Shown piece after piece: positions 33,048-41,632 of a stretch of 64,000 bases of DNA (position 1 is the first letter of the stretch; every line of letters starts with the position of its first letter). The notes beneath the pieces were generated by a model, which did no database searches, was not told the DNA's origin, and saw only the letters and a program-made list of their open reading frames with translations. The translations under genes were made by a program, and so were the position numbers. Where the stretch lies: NCBI RefSeq assembly GCF_039134705.1, contig NZ_CP146256.1:1550001-1614000 (forward strand). Direction: 5' to 3'. The stretch comes from Kineothrix sp. IPX-CK. Its GTDB lineage: Bacteria > Bacillota > Clostridia > Lachnospirales > Lachnospiraceae.

Positions 33048-34217
33048 ATGATCAGACCAGTAGAAGAAAAGGATTTAATGGAATGTCTTGCCGTAATTAA
33101 GGACAGCTCGATGACAGTTGCAGACGAATTCGGGCTTACCACAGATAATTGCCCGACAAACGGGGCTTTTATGCCATATGAAAGATTGGAAAACGATTAC
33201 AAAAAGGGAAATAAAATGTTTGCAATATGCGAAGGGGATAAGATTGCCGGTTTTGCACAGCTGGAAGCAAAGGATAATGGAAGCTATGAGTTGGCTAAAC
33301 TGACAGTATTGCCGGCATATAGGCACAAAGGGTACGGAAAGCAACTTGTAGAATTTTGTTATGATGTGGTAAAAACCCTCAAGGGAAATAAAATCGTTAT
33401 CGGAATCATAGAGGAAAACACCCGCTTAAAAAACTGGTATATTCAGAATGGGTTCGTACATACAGGAACGAAGCTCTTTCCCCATTTGCCATTTACGGTG
33501 GGATTTATGGAAATCGCGGTTGCGCAGGAGGAGTTCGATTCGGAATATTGCAATGTAAAATATATTCCTGAGGATCATGTAGTTTTGCTCAGGTGGAAAA
33601 AGTATTGTCATCTGGAGGATTATAGACGTCCTACTATGTTTGCGGCAAGCCTTTTGGCAAAGTACGAGGGCAGTAATTTTATTGTAGATGCAAGAAATGG
33701 ATTTGTGGATGACAAGGAGGATGCAGAATGGGGCGCATCTTATCTCCTTCCTGAGATAGCGAAAACCCCATGCAGATTCGTTTCTTTTATTATGAACGAT
33801 ATAGCGGAGACAGGTGACGGAATGGATGAAGAAATGGATATGTGGACGGTCTCCTTCTGCAAATATTTTGCAGTAACTAAGGCGGAGAATTATGGGGCTG
33901 CTCTTCTTTCGATACGAAAATATGTCCTCGTAAATGCAAGATATACCATTCAAGCCGGAAAAAGAGAGGAATTTTACAGAAAGCTTCAGGAAGAAGAAAT
34001 AGCAACGGCTTCCAGACAAGAGCCGGGAAATATTAAGTATGATTTTTATTATCCATTGGATTCATCAGATGATATATGCCTGATGGAGATGTGGACGAAT
34101 CAGCATGAGCTGAAGCGGCATGCGGCAACGGCCCATTACGATGCTCTTTCCAGGCTCAAGGAAATATATGTGAAAAAGATAAAAATAAGCAAATACGGGA
34201 TAGAAGAATATGTATAG
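33048..34217 (+). CDS. Three-part fusion: GNAT, middle domain, ABM-like monooxygenase domain
   Basis: A 389-residue protein. Residues 1-150 are a GNAT acetyltransferase (LAKLTVLPAYRHKGYGKQLVEF acetyl-CoA loop, NTRLKNWYIQNGFVHTG). The middle, about 165-290, has no recognised family. The last 95 residues resemble an antibiotic-biosynthesis-monooxygenase (ABM) ferredoxin-like fold (VLVNARYTIQAGKREEFYRKL, GNIKYDFYYPLD, MEMWTNQHELKRHAATAHYD). ATG at 33048 follows AGGAGGAGAAG. It starts 23 bases after the HAD-like gene, probably in one operon. The combined function is unknown. Confidence 0.7.
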   Translation: MIRPVEEKDLMECLAVIKDSSMTVADEFGLTTDNCPTNGAFMPYERLENDYKKGNKMFAICEGDKIAGFAQLEAKDNGSYELAKLTVLPAYRHKGYGKQLVEFCYDVVKTLKGNKIVIGIIEENTRLKNWYIQNGFVHTGTKLFPHLPFTVGFMEIAVAQEEFDSEYCNVKYIPEDHVVLLRWKKYCHLEDYRRPTMFAASLLAKYEGSNFIVDARNGFVDDKEDAEWGASYLLPEIAKTPCRFVSFIMNDIAETGDGMDEEMDMWTVSFCKYFAVTKAENYGAALLSIRKYVLVNARYTIQAGKREEFYRKLQEEEIATASRQEPGNIKYDFYYPLDSSDDICLMEMWTNQHELKRHAATAHYDALSRLKEIYVKKIKISKYGIEEYV

Positions 34218-34246
34218 GGGCAACAGGTTCTTGCAGGGGGATAAAA

Positions 34247-35077
34247 ATGAGAAGCTTTCTTCGGATAACGGATTATACGAAAAAGGATATTTTTGAAATA
34301 TTCGATATTGCCGACGCTATTCAAGCCGGAAAATACAAGGATTTTTTAAAGGGGAAAACAGCCGTCATGTTTTTCTCGGAAGCGAGCATCCGGACAAGGG
34401 TCACCTTCGAAAAGGGGATATTTCTGCTGGGCGGGCAGACGATACTGTTTCCCCCGCAAACGTTGGATAAAAGAGAAGAGATAAAAGACGTCACAGGATA
34501 TATGAATAACTGGTGTGACCTGGTCATTGTAAGGCATAAGGACATTTCCCTTATGGAAAGGATGCAAACATTTTCAGGAGTACCCATAATCAATGCGATG
34601 ACGGATCAAAATCATCCTTGCGAAATCGTATCAGATTTATATTCTCTCTCAAAGCTTCGCAGAGATTTTCTGAATGACAGCTATTTATTCTGCGGAGGAA
34701 GCGGCAATATCGGCTTGGCATGGAAGGAGGCTGCCGAAATTATGGGATTTCGGTTTGCCCAGTGCTGCCCTGAGGGTTATGAGATGGAAGGCGTCGATGT
34801 GTTTGGTGAGCTGGAGGCTGCGGTGGAGGGCAAGGACATCATATGTACGGATCCTATACAAAAAGATGCATTAGCTGATTTTAAAGGATATCAGGTTACG
34901 AAAGCGATTATGGACAGCGCGAATTCCGGTGCTGTTGTCAATCCTTGTCCCCCGTTTTACCGTGGCGAGGAGGTATCTGAAGATGTTATCGAATCCGAAT
35001 ATTTCGTGGGTTATGAATTCAAAAAAAGTTTGCTCGTGGTGCAGCAGGCTATTATAATCTATTGTTTGTCTCACTAA
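34247..35077 (+). CDS. Ornithine/aspartate carbamoyltransferase-like protein
   Basis: A 276-residue member of the carbamoyltransferase superfamily. The carbamoyl-phosphate loop reads SIRTR (residues 47-51), and the second motif is HPCEIVSD (H123-P124-C125-E126) in place of the usual HPCQ. The C-terminal amino-acid-binding motif is NPCPPFYRGEE rather than HCLPA. The protein is 30-50 residues shorter than OTCase or ATCase. The altered motifs suggest a carbamoyl acceptor other than ornithine or aspartate. The ATG has GGGGGATAAAA upstream. It could act with the deiminase-type enzyme at 43.9 kb, but the operons are separate. Confidence 0.7.
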   Translation: MRSFLRITDYTKKDIFEIFDIADAIQAGKYKDFLKGKTAVMFFSEASIRTRVTFEKGIFLLGGQTILFPPQTLDKREEIKDVTGYMNNWCDLVIVRHKDISLMERMQTFSGVPIINAMTDQNHPCEIVSDLYSLSKLRRDFLNDSYLFCGGSGNIGLAWKEAAEIMGFRFAQCCPEGYEMEGVDVFGELEAAVEGKDIICTDPIQKDALADFKGYQVTKAIMDSANSGAVVNPCPPFYRGEEVSEDVIESEYFVGYEFKKSLLVVQQAIIIYCLSH

Positions 35078-35129
35078 AAGGGAAAGTGTATTTGCGTTGA
35101 CAGAAGAATAAGTTCCTGATTAAAAAGAC

Positions 35130-35158
35130 TTGTAAACATACCATTAGTATGTTATGAT
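35130..35158 (+). promoter_or_regulatory. tetR promoter with operator filling the spacer
   Basis: TTGTAA (35130-35135) and TATGAT (35153-35158) are separated by exactly the 17 bp ACATACCATTAGTATGT (35136-35152), an inverted repeat with one mismatch. Repressor binding there would block polymerase directly. Confidence 0.65.
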
Positions 35159-35164
35159 AATCAT

Positions 35165-35181
35165 ACATACCGATGGTATGT
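35165..35181. promoter_or_regulatory. TetR operator 2
   Basis: ACATACCGATGGTATGT is a perfect 17-bp palindrome (7-bp arms), 12 bases downstream of operator 1 and upstream of the tetR start. Confidence 0.7.
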
Positions 35182-35213
35182 TTTGGTATAGTGAATTGTT
35201 GAGGTGAGATGAA

Positions 35214-35867
35214 ATGGCGAGAAACAAATACCCGGAGGAGACAATCAATCTCATATTGGATGTTGCCTTCCGTTTATTCATGCAAAAGGGCTATGAGCAT
35301 ACTTCTATACAGGATATTATCGATAATCTGGGCGGACTCAGCAAAGGGGCAATTTATCATCATTTTAAATCGAAGGAAGAGATTTTGATTGCGGTAACGG
35401 ACCGGATGACTTCAGACTCCAATCAAATGTTAGCAGTTATCCGTGACCGTTCGGATATGAATGGAAAAGAAAAGCTGAAAGCCATCTTTAAGGAATCTAT
35501 TCTGCGTCCGGTACAAAGTGATATTTTTACGGCGGCGCCTAATCTGGGTGAGAATCCCAGATTTATGTTTATAATGCTTCGCGATACGATAGACGAAGCA
35601 GTTCCCCTATATATTCGTCCAATCGTTGAGCAGGGGATAGCGGATGGCTCGATTCAGACACAATATTCCGCGGAGCTTTCTGAGCTGATAGTGCTGGCCG
35701 CTAATTTCTGGCTCAATCCTATGATTTTTAACAATACACCCGAGGAGTGTTATAGAAAGCTCATGGTGTTCGATCAAATGCTGCGCGGCTTTGGACTGGA
35801 TGTTTTGGATGACGAAATGATAAATAGGCTGCAGGAGCTGGCACAGATTTATCAGGATAGTAAATAG
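35214..35867 (+). CDS. TetR/AcrR family repressor
   Basis: 217 residues. The N-terminal helix-turn-helix is clear: FMQKGYEHTSIQDIIDNLGG then LSKGAIYHHFKSKEEIL. The remainder is a helical ligand domain. The promoter region holds two palindromes of the ACATACC-N3-GGTATGT type, and a third related one lies before the MFS gene, so the protein probably represses itself and the exporter. ATG follows TGAGGTGAGATGAA. Confidence 0.92.
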   Translation: MARNKYPEETINLILDVAFRLFMQKGYEHTSIQDIIDNLGGLSKGAIYHHFKSKEEILIAVTDRMTSDSNQMLAVIRDRSDMNGKEKLKAIFKESILRPVQSDIFTAAPNLGENPRFMFIMLRDTIDEAVPLYIRPIVEQGIADGSIQTQYSAELSELIVLAANFWLNPMIFNNTPEECYRKLMVFDQMLRGFGLDVLDDEMINRLQELAQIYQDSK

Positions 35868-35929
35868 ATTGACGCAGTCGTTTCTTTTGTTTTAGATATA
35901 TGGACAGAAATATATTTATAACAGACGTT

Positions 35930-35972
35930 TTGACACCTGCTTTTTATAAATATACATACCGACGTTCGGTAT
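35930..35972 (+). promoter_or_regulatory. MFS promoter with TetR operator 3
   Basis: TTGACA (35930-35935) with a -10 near 35951-35958. ATACCGACGTTCGGTAT (35956-35972) is a perfect palindrome with 7-bp arms overlapping the start region; it shares the ATACC half-site with the two tetR operators. Confidence 0.65.
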
Positions 35973-35990
35973 TATAAGGAGATTGAAATT

Positions 35991-37228
35991 ATGAATGAAA
36001 AGTTATTTTCTAAGGATTTTACTTTGGTAGCGGTGGGGCAGATTATCTCCCTATTGGCAATGCTGCCCTTAGGTTCGCCCTGCCTTTATATCTGCTGAAT
36101 CAAACTGGTTCTTCCGCGCTTTACGGAACGGTTACCGCTTGTGCCTTTATTCCGGCAATCCTTCTCTCGCCGGCAGGAGGTATTATCGCAGACCGAGTGA
36201 ATAAACGAAATATCATGGTCATATTGGACTTTCTTACTTCGGCGCTTATATTGATATTCTTTTTAAGTATGGGTAGGGCAAATATCATCCTTTTGATCGG
36301 AGGTATGCTTATGCTCTTATATGGTATTGCCGGATTTTATCAGCCGTCGGTTCAAGCCAGCGTTCCTGCATTAGTTGGCAAGGATAAACTCATGACAGCG
36401 AATTCTATTATCAATTCCATCAGTTCACTTTCCTCTTTGCTGGGACCGGTATTGGGTGGTATTTTATATAGCATATATGGCCTTAAGACGGTACTTATAC
36501 TTTGCTTTGCCTGCTTTCTGCTTGCAGCGGTTATGGAGATTTTTATCGTGATTCCCTTTGAAAAGAGAGAGCGCGGAGAAAACATATGGGAAACTGCAAG
36601 ATGTGATTTTACAGAGAGCCTTATCTTTATTCGAAAAGAGAAACCTATTATCGGAAGGGTTCTGCTTGTGGTTTGTGCGATCAATCTTTTTATGTCGGCA
36701 ATGATTATCGTAGGTTTGCCCTACCTGATTACGGAGGTACTTAGCTTTTCCCCTGAGCAGGCGAATAGGCTCTATGGATTTGCGGAAGGTGCGCTGGCAG
36801 CCGGGGGAATCGCGGGAGGGATCCTCACGGGAATTTTCGCAAAAAGGCTGGCTGTTAAAAAAGCCGGACATTTGCTGCTGGCATGTGCCGTCTGCGTTTT
36901 CCCTATCGGAATATCCCTGGCAACTAGTTCCTCTGATATTGTAAACTACATAGTGATAAGCACATGCTGTTTTATTCTTATGGCAATTTCCACCATGTTC
37001 ACGGTACAAATGCTTTCCTTTGTCCAAGCGGAAACGCCGCCTGGTATTGTTGGTAAGGTAATTGCGTTAATTCTTACGGCTTCCATGTGTGCGCAGCCGA
37101 TAGGCAGTGCCTTCTACGGTATTCTTTTTGAAAGCTGGAAAGGCTTTGAGCATGCGGTAGTGCTGCTTGCGGGGACGATATCTCTCGGAATCGCTATTGG
37201 AACAAAAAAAATATTTAAAAATCTATGA
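35991..37228 (+). pseudogene. Frameshifted MFS exporter
   Basis: ATG at 35991 with AAGGAG at 35976-35981 gives an MFS start (MNEKLFSKDFTLVAVGQIIS). The frame then breaks near 36051-36056 and stops at TGA 36096-36098. One missing base in CTATTGGCAA (CTATTTGGCAA expected) would restore the family sequence ISLFGNAALRFALPLYLLNQ, which continues without interruption to 37228 through RVNKRN (the loop after helix 2) and the remaining helices. A full-length product would be about 412 residues, a drug-efflux-type MFS protein. The defect may be a true mutation or a sequencing error. An internal start at 36197 would omit the first two helices. Confidence 0.85.
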
Positions 37229-37262
37229 TTCGGAATTAAATGAAAAAATTCAAAAAGTCTGC

Positions 37263-37268
37263 TATAAT
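37263..37268 (+). promoter_or_regulatory. Extended -10 promoter of mgsA
   Basis: TGC-TATAAT (37260-37268) about 100 bases before the mgsA start; a weak A/T-rich -35 lies near 37240. Confidence 0.4.
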
Positions 37269-37371
37269 ACAAAATGGAAGGCTATAGGAAAACACAGCCT
37301 AAAAGTTCAAGAATATTTTTGATACTTACAAATGCTTAAAATCATACGTAAAGTAAGGAGAAACGAATTGC

Positions 37372-37854
37372 ATGGAAAAAGACTTTATCACACTTACAAT
37401 TGGGAAACAGAAAAATATCGCACTGATTGCTCATGATGCCAAAAAGGCTGATTTGATCAAATGGTGTCAGGATAACAGGGAGATATTAAAGGGGCACTTC
37501 CTTTGCGGAACGGGAACGACGGCCCATATGATCACGGACAGCACCGGGCTTCCCGTAAGAGGATATAACAGCGGCCCGTTAGGAGGAGACCAACAGATAG
37601 GCGCGAAGATCGTAGAAGGAAGGATCGATTTTGTAATATTCTTCTCGGATCCGCTGACAGCGGCGCCCCATGATCCTGATGTCAAGGCTTTGCTCAGAAT
37701 CGCGCAGGTGTACGATATACCAATCGCGAATAATAAAGCGACCGCTGATTTCCTCATTCAGTCAAAACTGATGAATGAAAGCTATGACCACGATGTTATC
37801 AACTTCAGCAAGAATATCGCTGAAAGGGCGACTAGTATGAAGGAGAATGCCTAA
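37372..37854 (+). CDS. mgsA: Methylglyoxal synthase
   Basis: A 160-residue enzyme converting dihydroxyacetone phosphate to methylglyoxal and phosphate, the entry to a glycolytic bypass under phosphate limitation or sugar excess. Motifs are IALIAHDAKKADLI, FLCGTGTTAHMI (phosphate-binding), NSGPLGGDQQIGA and FFSDPLTAAPHDPDVKALLR (catalytic Asp). Length is normal. AAGGAG precedes the ATG. Monocistronic and convergent with the GntR gene. Confidence 0.95.
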   Translation: MEKDFITLTIGKQKNIALIAHDAKKADLIKWCQDNREILKGHFLCGTGTTAHMITDSTGLPVRGYNSGPLGGDQQIGAKIVEGRIDFVIFFSDPLTAAPHDPDVKALLRIAQVYDIPIANNKATADFLIQSKLMNESYDHDVINFSKNIAERATSMKENA

Positions 37855-37883
37855 AAGGTCATAGAAATATAAAATAATAAATA

Positions 37884-38546
37884 TTAGCTAAGCGTAGTTA
37901 TAATGCGCTCCCCTACCTTTTTTACATGCTCCCGCATGGCTAACACGGCAAAATCTTTTTGATTATTTTCCAGAAAGCGGATAATAGAGGCGTGCTCTTC
38001 TATAGCGTTTTCCTTATAGGGAGGTAAGGTTCCGGATAAGATATTGATTCTTATCATAATGGGCCCCAGATTTTCTATTGTCTCCACTAAAATAGAGTTG
38101 TCGCACAAATGAGCTATTTCGTTGTGGAACATAGTATCGAGAAGGGCATATTGATAATTATCTTCCGAATGCTTTTCTACCAATTCGCGCTGAGCCTTTT
38201 GAATCTCCTTTATTTTATGTAGTTTTTCTGCGGCGACGGGAAAGGAAATAAGTTCGATTCCAAGAGGCTCCAGATTAGACCTCATAACGGTGATGTCGTC
38301 CACGTCCTTCTGAGTAATGGTAGACACATAGATATGTCCCGTTACATCGCAAGCGGCAAGCTTTTCATATACGAGCTGCTGCAGGGCGGAACGGATGGGG
38401 GTACGGCTTATGGACAGAGTAGCGCTAAGCTGTTCTTCCGTCAACGGTGTACCCGGCTCTAATTTATTTAGCAATATGGCTTCTTTTATAGAATTATAAG
38501 CTTGTTCTTTCAAGGTGAGCGTTTTTTGAATGGGTTGTAGTTTCAT
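37884..38546 (-). CDS. GntR family regulator (FCD-type ligand domain)
   Basis: A 220-residue regulator. The winged helix spans LKEQAYNSIKEAILLNKLEP to VSTITQ (PGTPLTEEQLSATLSISRTP recognition part) and the FCD-type helical domain carries the Asp/His metal-binding pattern (LDTMFHNEIAHLC, NAIEEHASIIRFL, MREHVKKV). It is divergent from the 38.8-45.5 kb operon. The operator TGTATTCTGTACACA lies at 38560-38574 in its own promoter region, and similar sites lie before both transporter/catabolic operons. ATG at 38546 is preferred over an extension into the operator. The ligand is probably a metabolite of the pathway (inference). Confidence 0.88.
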   Translation of the reverse strand: MKLQPIQKTLTLKEQAYNSIKEAILLNKLEPGTPLTEEQLSATLSISRTPIRSALQQLVYEKLAACDVTGHIYVSTITQKDVDDITVMRSNLEPLGIELISFPVAAEKLHKIKEIQKAQRELVEKHSEDNYQYALLDTMFHNEIAHLCDNSILVETIENLGPIMIRINILSGTLPPYKENAIEEHASIIRFLENNQKDFAVLAMREHVKKVGERIITTLS

Positions 38547-38559
38547 AAAATATCCTCTC

Positions 38560-38574
38560 TGTATTCTGTACACA
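38560..38574. promoter_or_regulatory. GntR/FCD operator A (own gene)
   Basis: TGTATTCTGTACACA fits the shared form TGT-N-TAC-N-GTA-N-ACA with one mismatch and lies just upstream of the regulator start. Confidence 0.6.
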
Positions 38575-38639
38575 TTTATATTAAAAATATTTTACTACAT
38601 AATTTCTTGGTAATGCAACAAAAAAATAAAGATTTATAG

Positions 38640-38683
38640 TTGACAAGTGTAAAAAAGTATGTTAAAAATGTATACAGTACACA
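38640..38683 (+). promoter_or_regulatory. Promoter plus GntR/FCD operator B
   Basis: TTGACA (38640-38645) is followed at about 17 bp by TTAAAA (-10), then by TGTATACAGTACACA (38669-38683) at about +1 to +15. The palindrome matches operators A and C. A terminator hairpin follows at 38701. Confidence 0.7.
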
Positions 38684-38700
38684 GAACTATAAAGCAAAGA

Positions 38701-38730
38701 GGCTTCTACGAAATCGTAGAGGCCTTTTTT
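38701..38730 (+). terminator. Leader terminator before the RocB-like gene
   Basis: GGCTTCTACGA and TCGTAGAGGCC form an 11-bp stem (one G-U), followed by TTTTTT. It lies between promoter and first gene and is a candidate attenuator. Confidence 0.75.
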
Positions 38731-38761
38731 ACATTCTGGAAAAAGAAAGGGGAGATATCGT

Positions 38762-40387
38762 TTGATCAATGAAGATATGCTGATGCTCACAAAGGAGCTG
38801 GTAAATATCAATAGTGTTAATACCACGGATGGGGAGCGGGAAATCGGTTTGTTTATGGAAGCATATATAAGAGAGATTCCCTATTTCAAGAGGCATCCTG
38901 ATCAGGTAATCGTGAGAGAATTAAAGGATGATTCGCTTCACCGCCGAAATGTAATGGCGCTATTGATCGGAGAAAAAGAAAGAAAGAAAAGAACGCTGCT
39001 TTTTCACGGACATACGGATACCGTAGGGATTGAGGAATATGGCGCACTAAAGCCATTCGCATGCAAACCGGATGAATTAATGGAGGCGCTGGCGGGCTTG
39101 GATCTGGCACCGGAGGTAAGAGAGGATCTGGAATCCGGCAATTATCTGTTTGGAAGAGGGAGCTGCGATATGAAAAGCGGCGATGCGGTTTTTCTCGGCA
39201 TTTTAAAAGAAATGTGCGGGCAGGTTCAGAATCTTAGCGGAAATATTCTGGTATCCTTTAATCCGGTGGAAGAAAACCTGCACACAGGTATCATAGAGGG
39301 ACTGGATATTTTAGAGGAGCTTAAGAAGACTTATGAATTAGAATACATACTGGCGATCAATAACGATTTCATATGCCCTTTGTTCCGAGGCGACCAGACA
39401 AAAACTTTGTATACAGGAACCGTCGGCAAACTGCTTCCCTGTTTCTATATACAGGGAAAGGAGACTCATGTAGGACAGTGCTTCGAAGGCTTTGATGCAT
39501 CCATGGTCGCTGCCGGACTGGTGGATAAGATTAATTTAAACAGTGCTTTTTCGGACGAATATGAAGGGGAATATACCTATCCGCCCTCTGTGCTGAAAAT
39601 GAAGGATTTAAAACCATGGTACAATGTGCAGACAGCTTCGGAGGCATTCGTATACTTTAATTATTTTGTTCATAATGCCTCTATGGAGGAGATCATCGGG
39701 AAATTAATTACGGCGGCTAAAGAGGTAATGCAGGAGGCGCTGGCAAAAATCAATGAAATGAGCGCGCGTTTCAGTAAGCTGAGCGGTCAGGCACATAAGG
39801 ATTATGAGTACCCTTACCGGATAATGACCTATGAGGAGCTTTGGCAGATTGCAAAAGACAGAGGCTGTACGGAAAAGGATTTGGAGAGCAGGATTTTGGA
39901 CGAAATGAAAAAGGGGACGGATAAAAGAGAAATTCCTATCCAGACGGTTCGGTATCTCCTTCATGCGGCCGGCATTACTGTTCCGGCAGTGATTTTGTAC
40001 TTTGCAGCGCCTTATTGCCCTCATAATACGCTGCAGGGTAAAGAGGAAGAAATAATTTCCCGGATACGGAAAATCGTGCAGGAGGTATCTGATGATACGG
40101 GGGAAACTTTTCGCTTTATGAAGTTCTTCCCAAGCCTTTCCGACAGCAGTTATCTGAAAATAGACGATTCGGAGGAATCCCTCGGGCTTCTTACGGACAA
40201 CTTTCCCGGAATGAAGGAGTTATATCCTATACCGGTAGATCAGATCAAAAGGCTCAATATTCCGGCGGTCAATTATGGCTGCTATGGAAAAGATGCTCAT
40301 AAGTGGACGGAAAGAGTGAATATTCCGTATACCTTTGAAGTATTGCCGCTGCTGCTGCGTAAGACGATCGCGTTCTATTTACAATAA
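38762..40387 (+). CDS. M20-family peptidase, RocB-like
   Basis: A 541-residue zinc amidohydrolase of the M20/M25/M40 group. Metal-site motifs are LLFHGHTDTVG (His and Asp), GRGSCDMKSGDAV (bridging Asp) and FNPVEENLHTG (Glu). The extra C-terminal length and overall layout resemble RocB, the arginine-utilisation protein of Bacillus with an unsettled biochemical role. In this operon it could remove an acyl or amino acid group from a modified substrate before further breakdown (inference). Start is TTG 38762 with GGGGAG upstream. First gene of the operon after the leader terminator. Confidence 0.82.
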   Translation: MINEDMLMLTKELVNINSVNTTDGEREIGLFMEAYIREIPYFKRHPDQVIVRELKDDSLHRRNVMALLIGEKERKKRTLLFHGHTDTVGIEEYGALKPFACKPDELMEALAGLDLAPEVREDLESGNYLFGRGSCDMKSGDAVFLGILKEMCGQVQNLSGNILVSFNPVEENLHTGIIEGLDILEELKKTYELEYILAINNDFICPLFRGDQTKTLYTGTVGKLLPCFYIQGKETHVGQCFEGFDASMVAAGLVDKINLNSAFSDEYEGEYTYPPSVLKMKDLKPWYNVQTASEAFVYFNYFVHNASMEEIIGKLITAAKEVMQEALAKINEMSARFSKLSGQAHKDYEYPYRIMTYEELWQIAKDRGCTEKDLESRILDEMKKGTDKREIPIQTVRYLLHAAGITVPAVILYFAAPYCPHNTLQGKEEEIISRIRKIVQEVSDDTGETFRFMKFFPSLSDSSYLKIDDSEESLGLLTDNFPGMKELYPIPVDQIKRLNIPAVNYGCYGKDAHKWTERVNIPYTFEVLPLLLRKTIAFYLQ

Positions 40388-40453
40388 GGCAAGTCCTTCA
40401 AGATGGCATACGGATATTAGGCACGTCACATGAGGCAGATAGGAGTGAACATC

Positions 40454-41620
40454 ATGAAAAACATAGTATTAAGCGGGAGAAAAATAGTAATGGGTACCGG
40501 TGCCCTCTCTTTTCTTAAGGAGCTGAAATATGATAAGGCATTGATCGTCACAGGAGGAAGCTCGATGATAAGAACGGGCGTCATCAAAGAGGCAACGGAT
40601 TATCTGGAGCATAAGGGCGGTGAGGTGAAGGTGCATTCAGGAGTTGCCTCCGACCCTACGATCGAAGAGGTTATGAGAGGAGTTGCTGTCATGAAGGAAT
40701 TTAAGCCTCAGGCAGTAATAGCCATAGGAGGCGGTTCCACGATGGATTGTGCGAAAGCAATGCTTTTATTTTATGAATTTCCAATGCTCACCTTTGAGAA
40801 TGTGCTGGAAATAAATGCCCGGGGCGAAATTCCGAAGGGGCGGAAAACAGAGCTTATCTGTGTTCCCTCCACATCGGGAACCGGATCGGAGGTAACGAGA
40901 GGAACGGTAATAACAGACCTTGAAAAACAATTAAAGGTTCCCATTATGACAGATTGCCTAAGGCCGGATATTGCGATTTTAGACGGAAGGCTTCCGATGA
41001 CAATGCCGAAGAATATTGTGGCTGAAACAGGAATGGATGCGCTGACACATGCTATGGAGGCTTATATCAATCACAATCTGGATGAATTCGATGAAGCCTT
41101 GTGCAGTGGGGCTATTACGGGAATTATGAAATGGCTGCCCGTGTCATATAGGAAGGAGAACGAAGAAGAAATGCTGGCGGCACGGGAGAAGGTACATTAT
41201 TATCAAGCGATGGCAGGCATAGGCTTTGCAAATGTAGGGCTTGGGATGGTACATGGTATCGCCCATTCCTTCGGAGCCGTTTTTCACATGGCGCATGGGC
41301 TTACCAATGCAATTATTCTGCCTTATGCCCTGGCATATAATCGCCGGAATAGCGAAGTGGAGAATAAATTAAGGGAACTGTCCTATCGCTGCCGTTGTAA
41401 CGATATCGTAGAAGAAATAAAAGAGCTTGCAAAACAGTTGAATATTCCTTCCAGTATTGCAGGTGCAGGAGTAGAAGAGAAAGATTTTCTGGAAAAGTAT
41501 GATATTCTGACCGATCATGCCATGCTTGGTGCAACGAGAGTCAACCCGGTACCGATAGATATGGATACGATGGAGAAGCTCATAAAAGCGGTTTATTATG
41601 GTACGGATATAAACTTTTAG
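40454..41620 (+). CDS. Iron-containing alcohol dehydrogenase
   Basis: A 388-residue NAD(P)-dependent dehydrogenase of the Fe-ADH family. The dinucleotide motif GGGSTMDCAKA, CVPSTSGTGSEVT and the metal-binding segments MDALTHAMEAYI and GIAHSFGAVFHMAHG (His ligands) are present. It would reduce an aldehyde produced by the neighbouring aminotransferase, or oxidise the alcohol. ATG at 40454 has TAGGAGTGAACATC upstream. The next gene starts 12 bases after the stop. Confidence 0.92.
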   Translation: MKNIVLSGRKIVMGTGALSFLKELKYDKALIVTGGSSMIRTGVIKEATDYLEHKGGEVKVHSGVASDPTIEEVMRGVAVMKEFKPQAVIAIGGGSTMDCAKAMLLFYEFPMLTFENVLEINARGEIPKGRKTELICVPSTSGTGSEVTRGTVITDLEKQLKVPIMTDCLRPDIAILDGRLPMTMPKNIVAETGMDALTHAMEAYINHNLDEFDEALCSGAITGIMKWLPVSYRKENEEEMLAAREKVHYYQAMAGIGFANVGLGMVHGIAHSFGAVFHMAHGLTNAIILPYALAYNRRNSEVENKLRELSYRCRCNDIVEEIKELAKQLNIPSSIAGAGVEEKDFLEKYDILTDHAMLGATRVNPVPIDMDTMEKLIKAVYYGTDINF

Positions 41621-41632
41621 GAGGACGGGACA

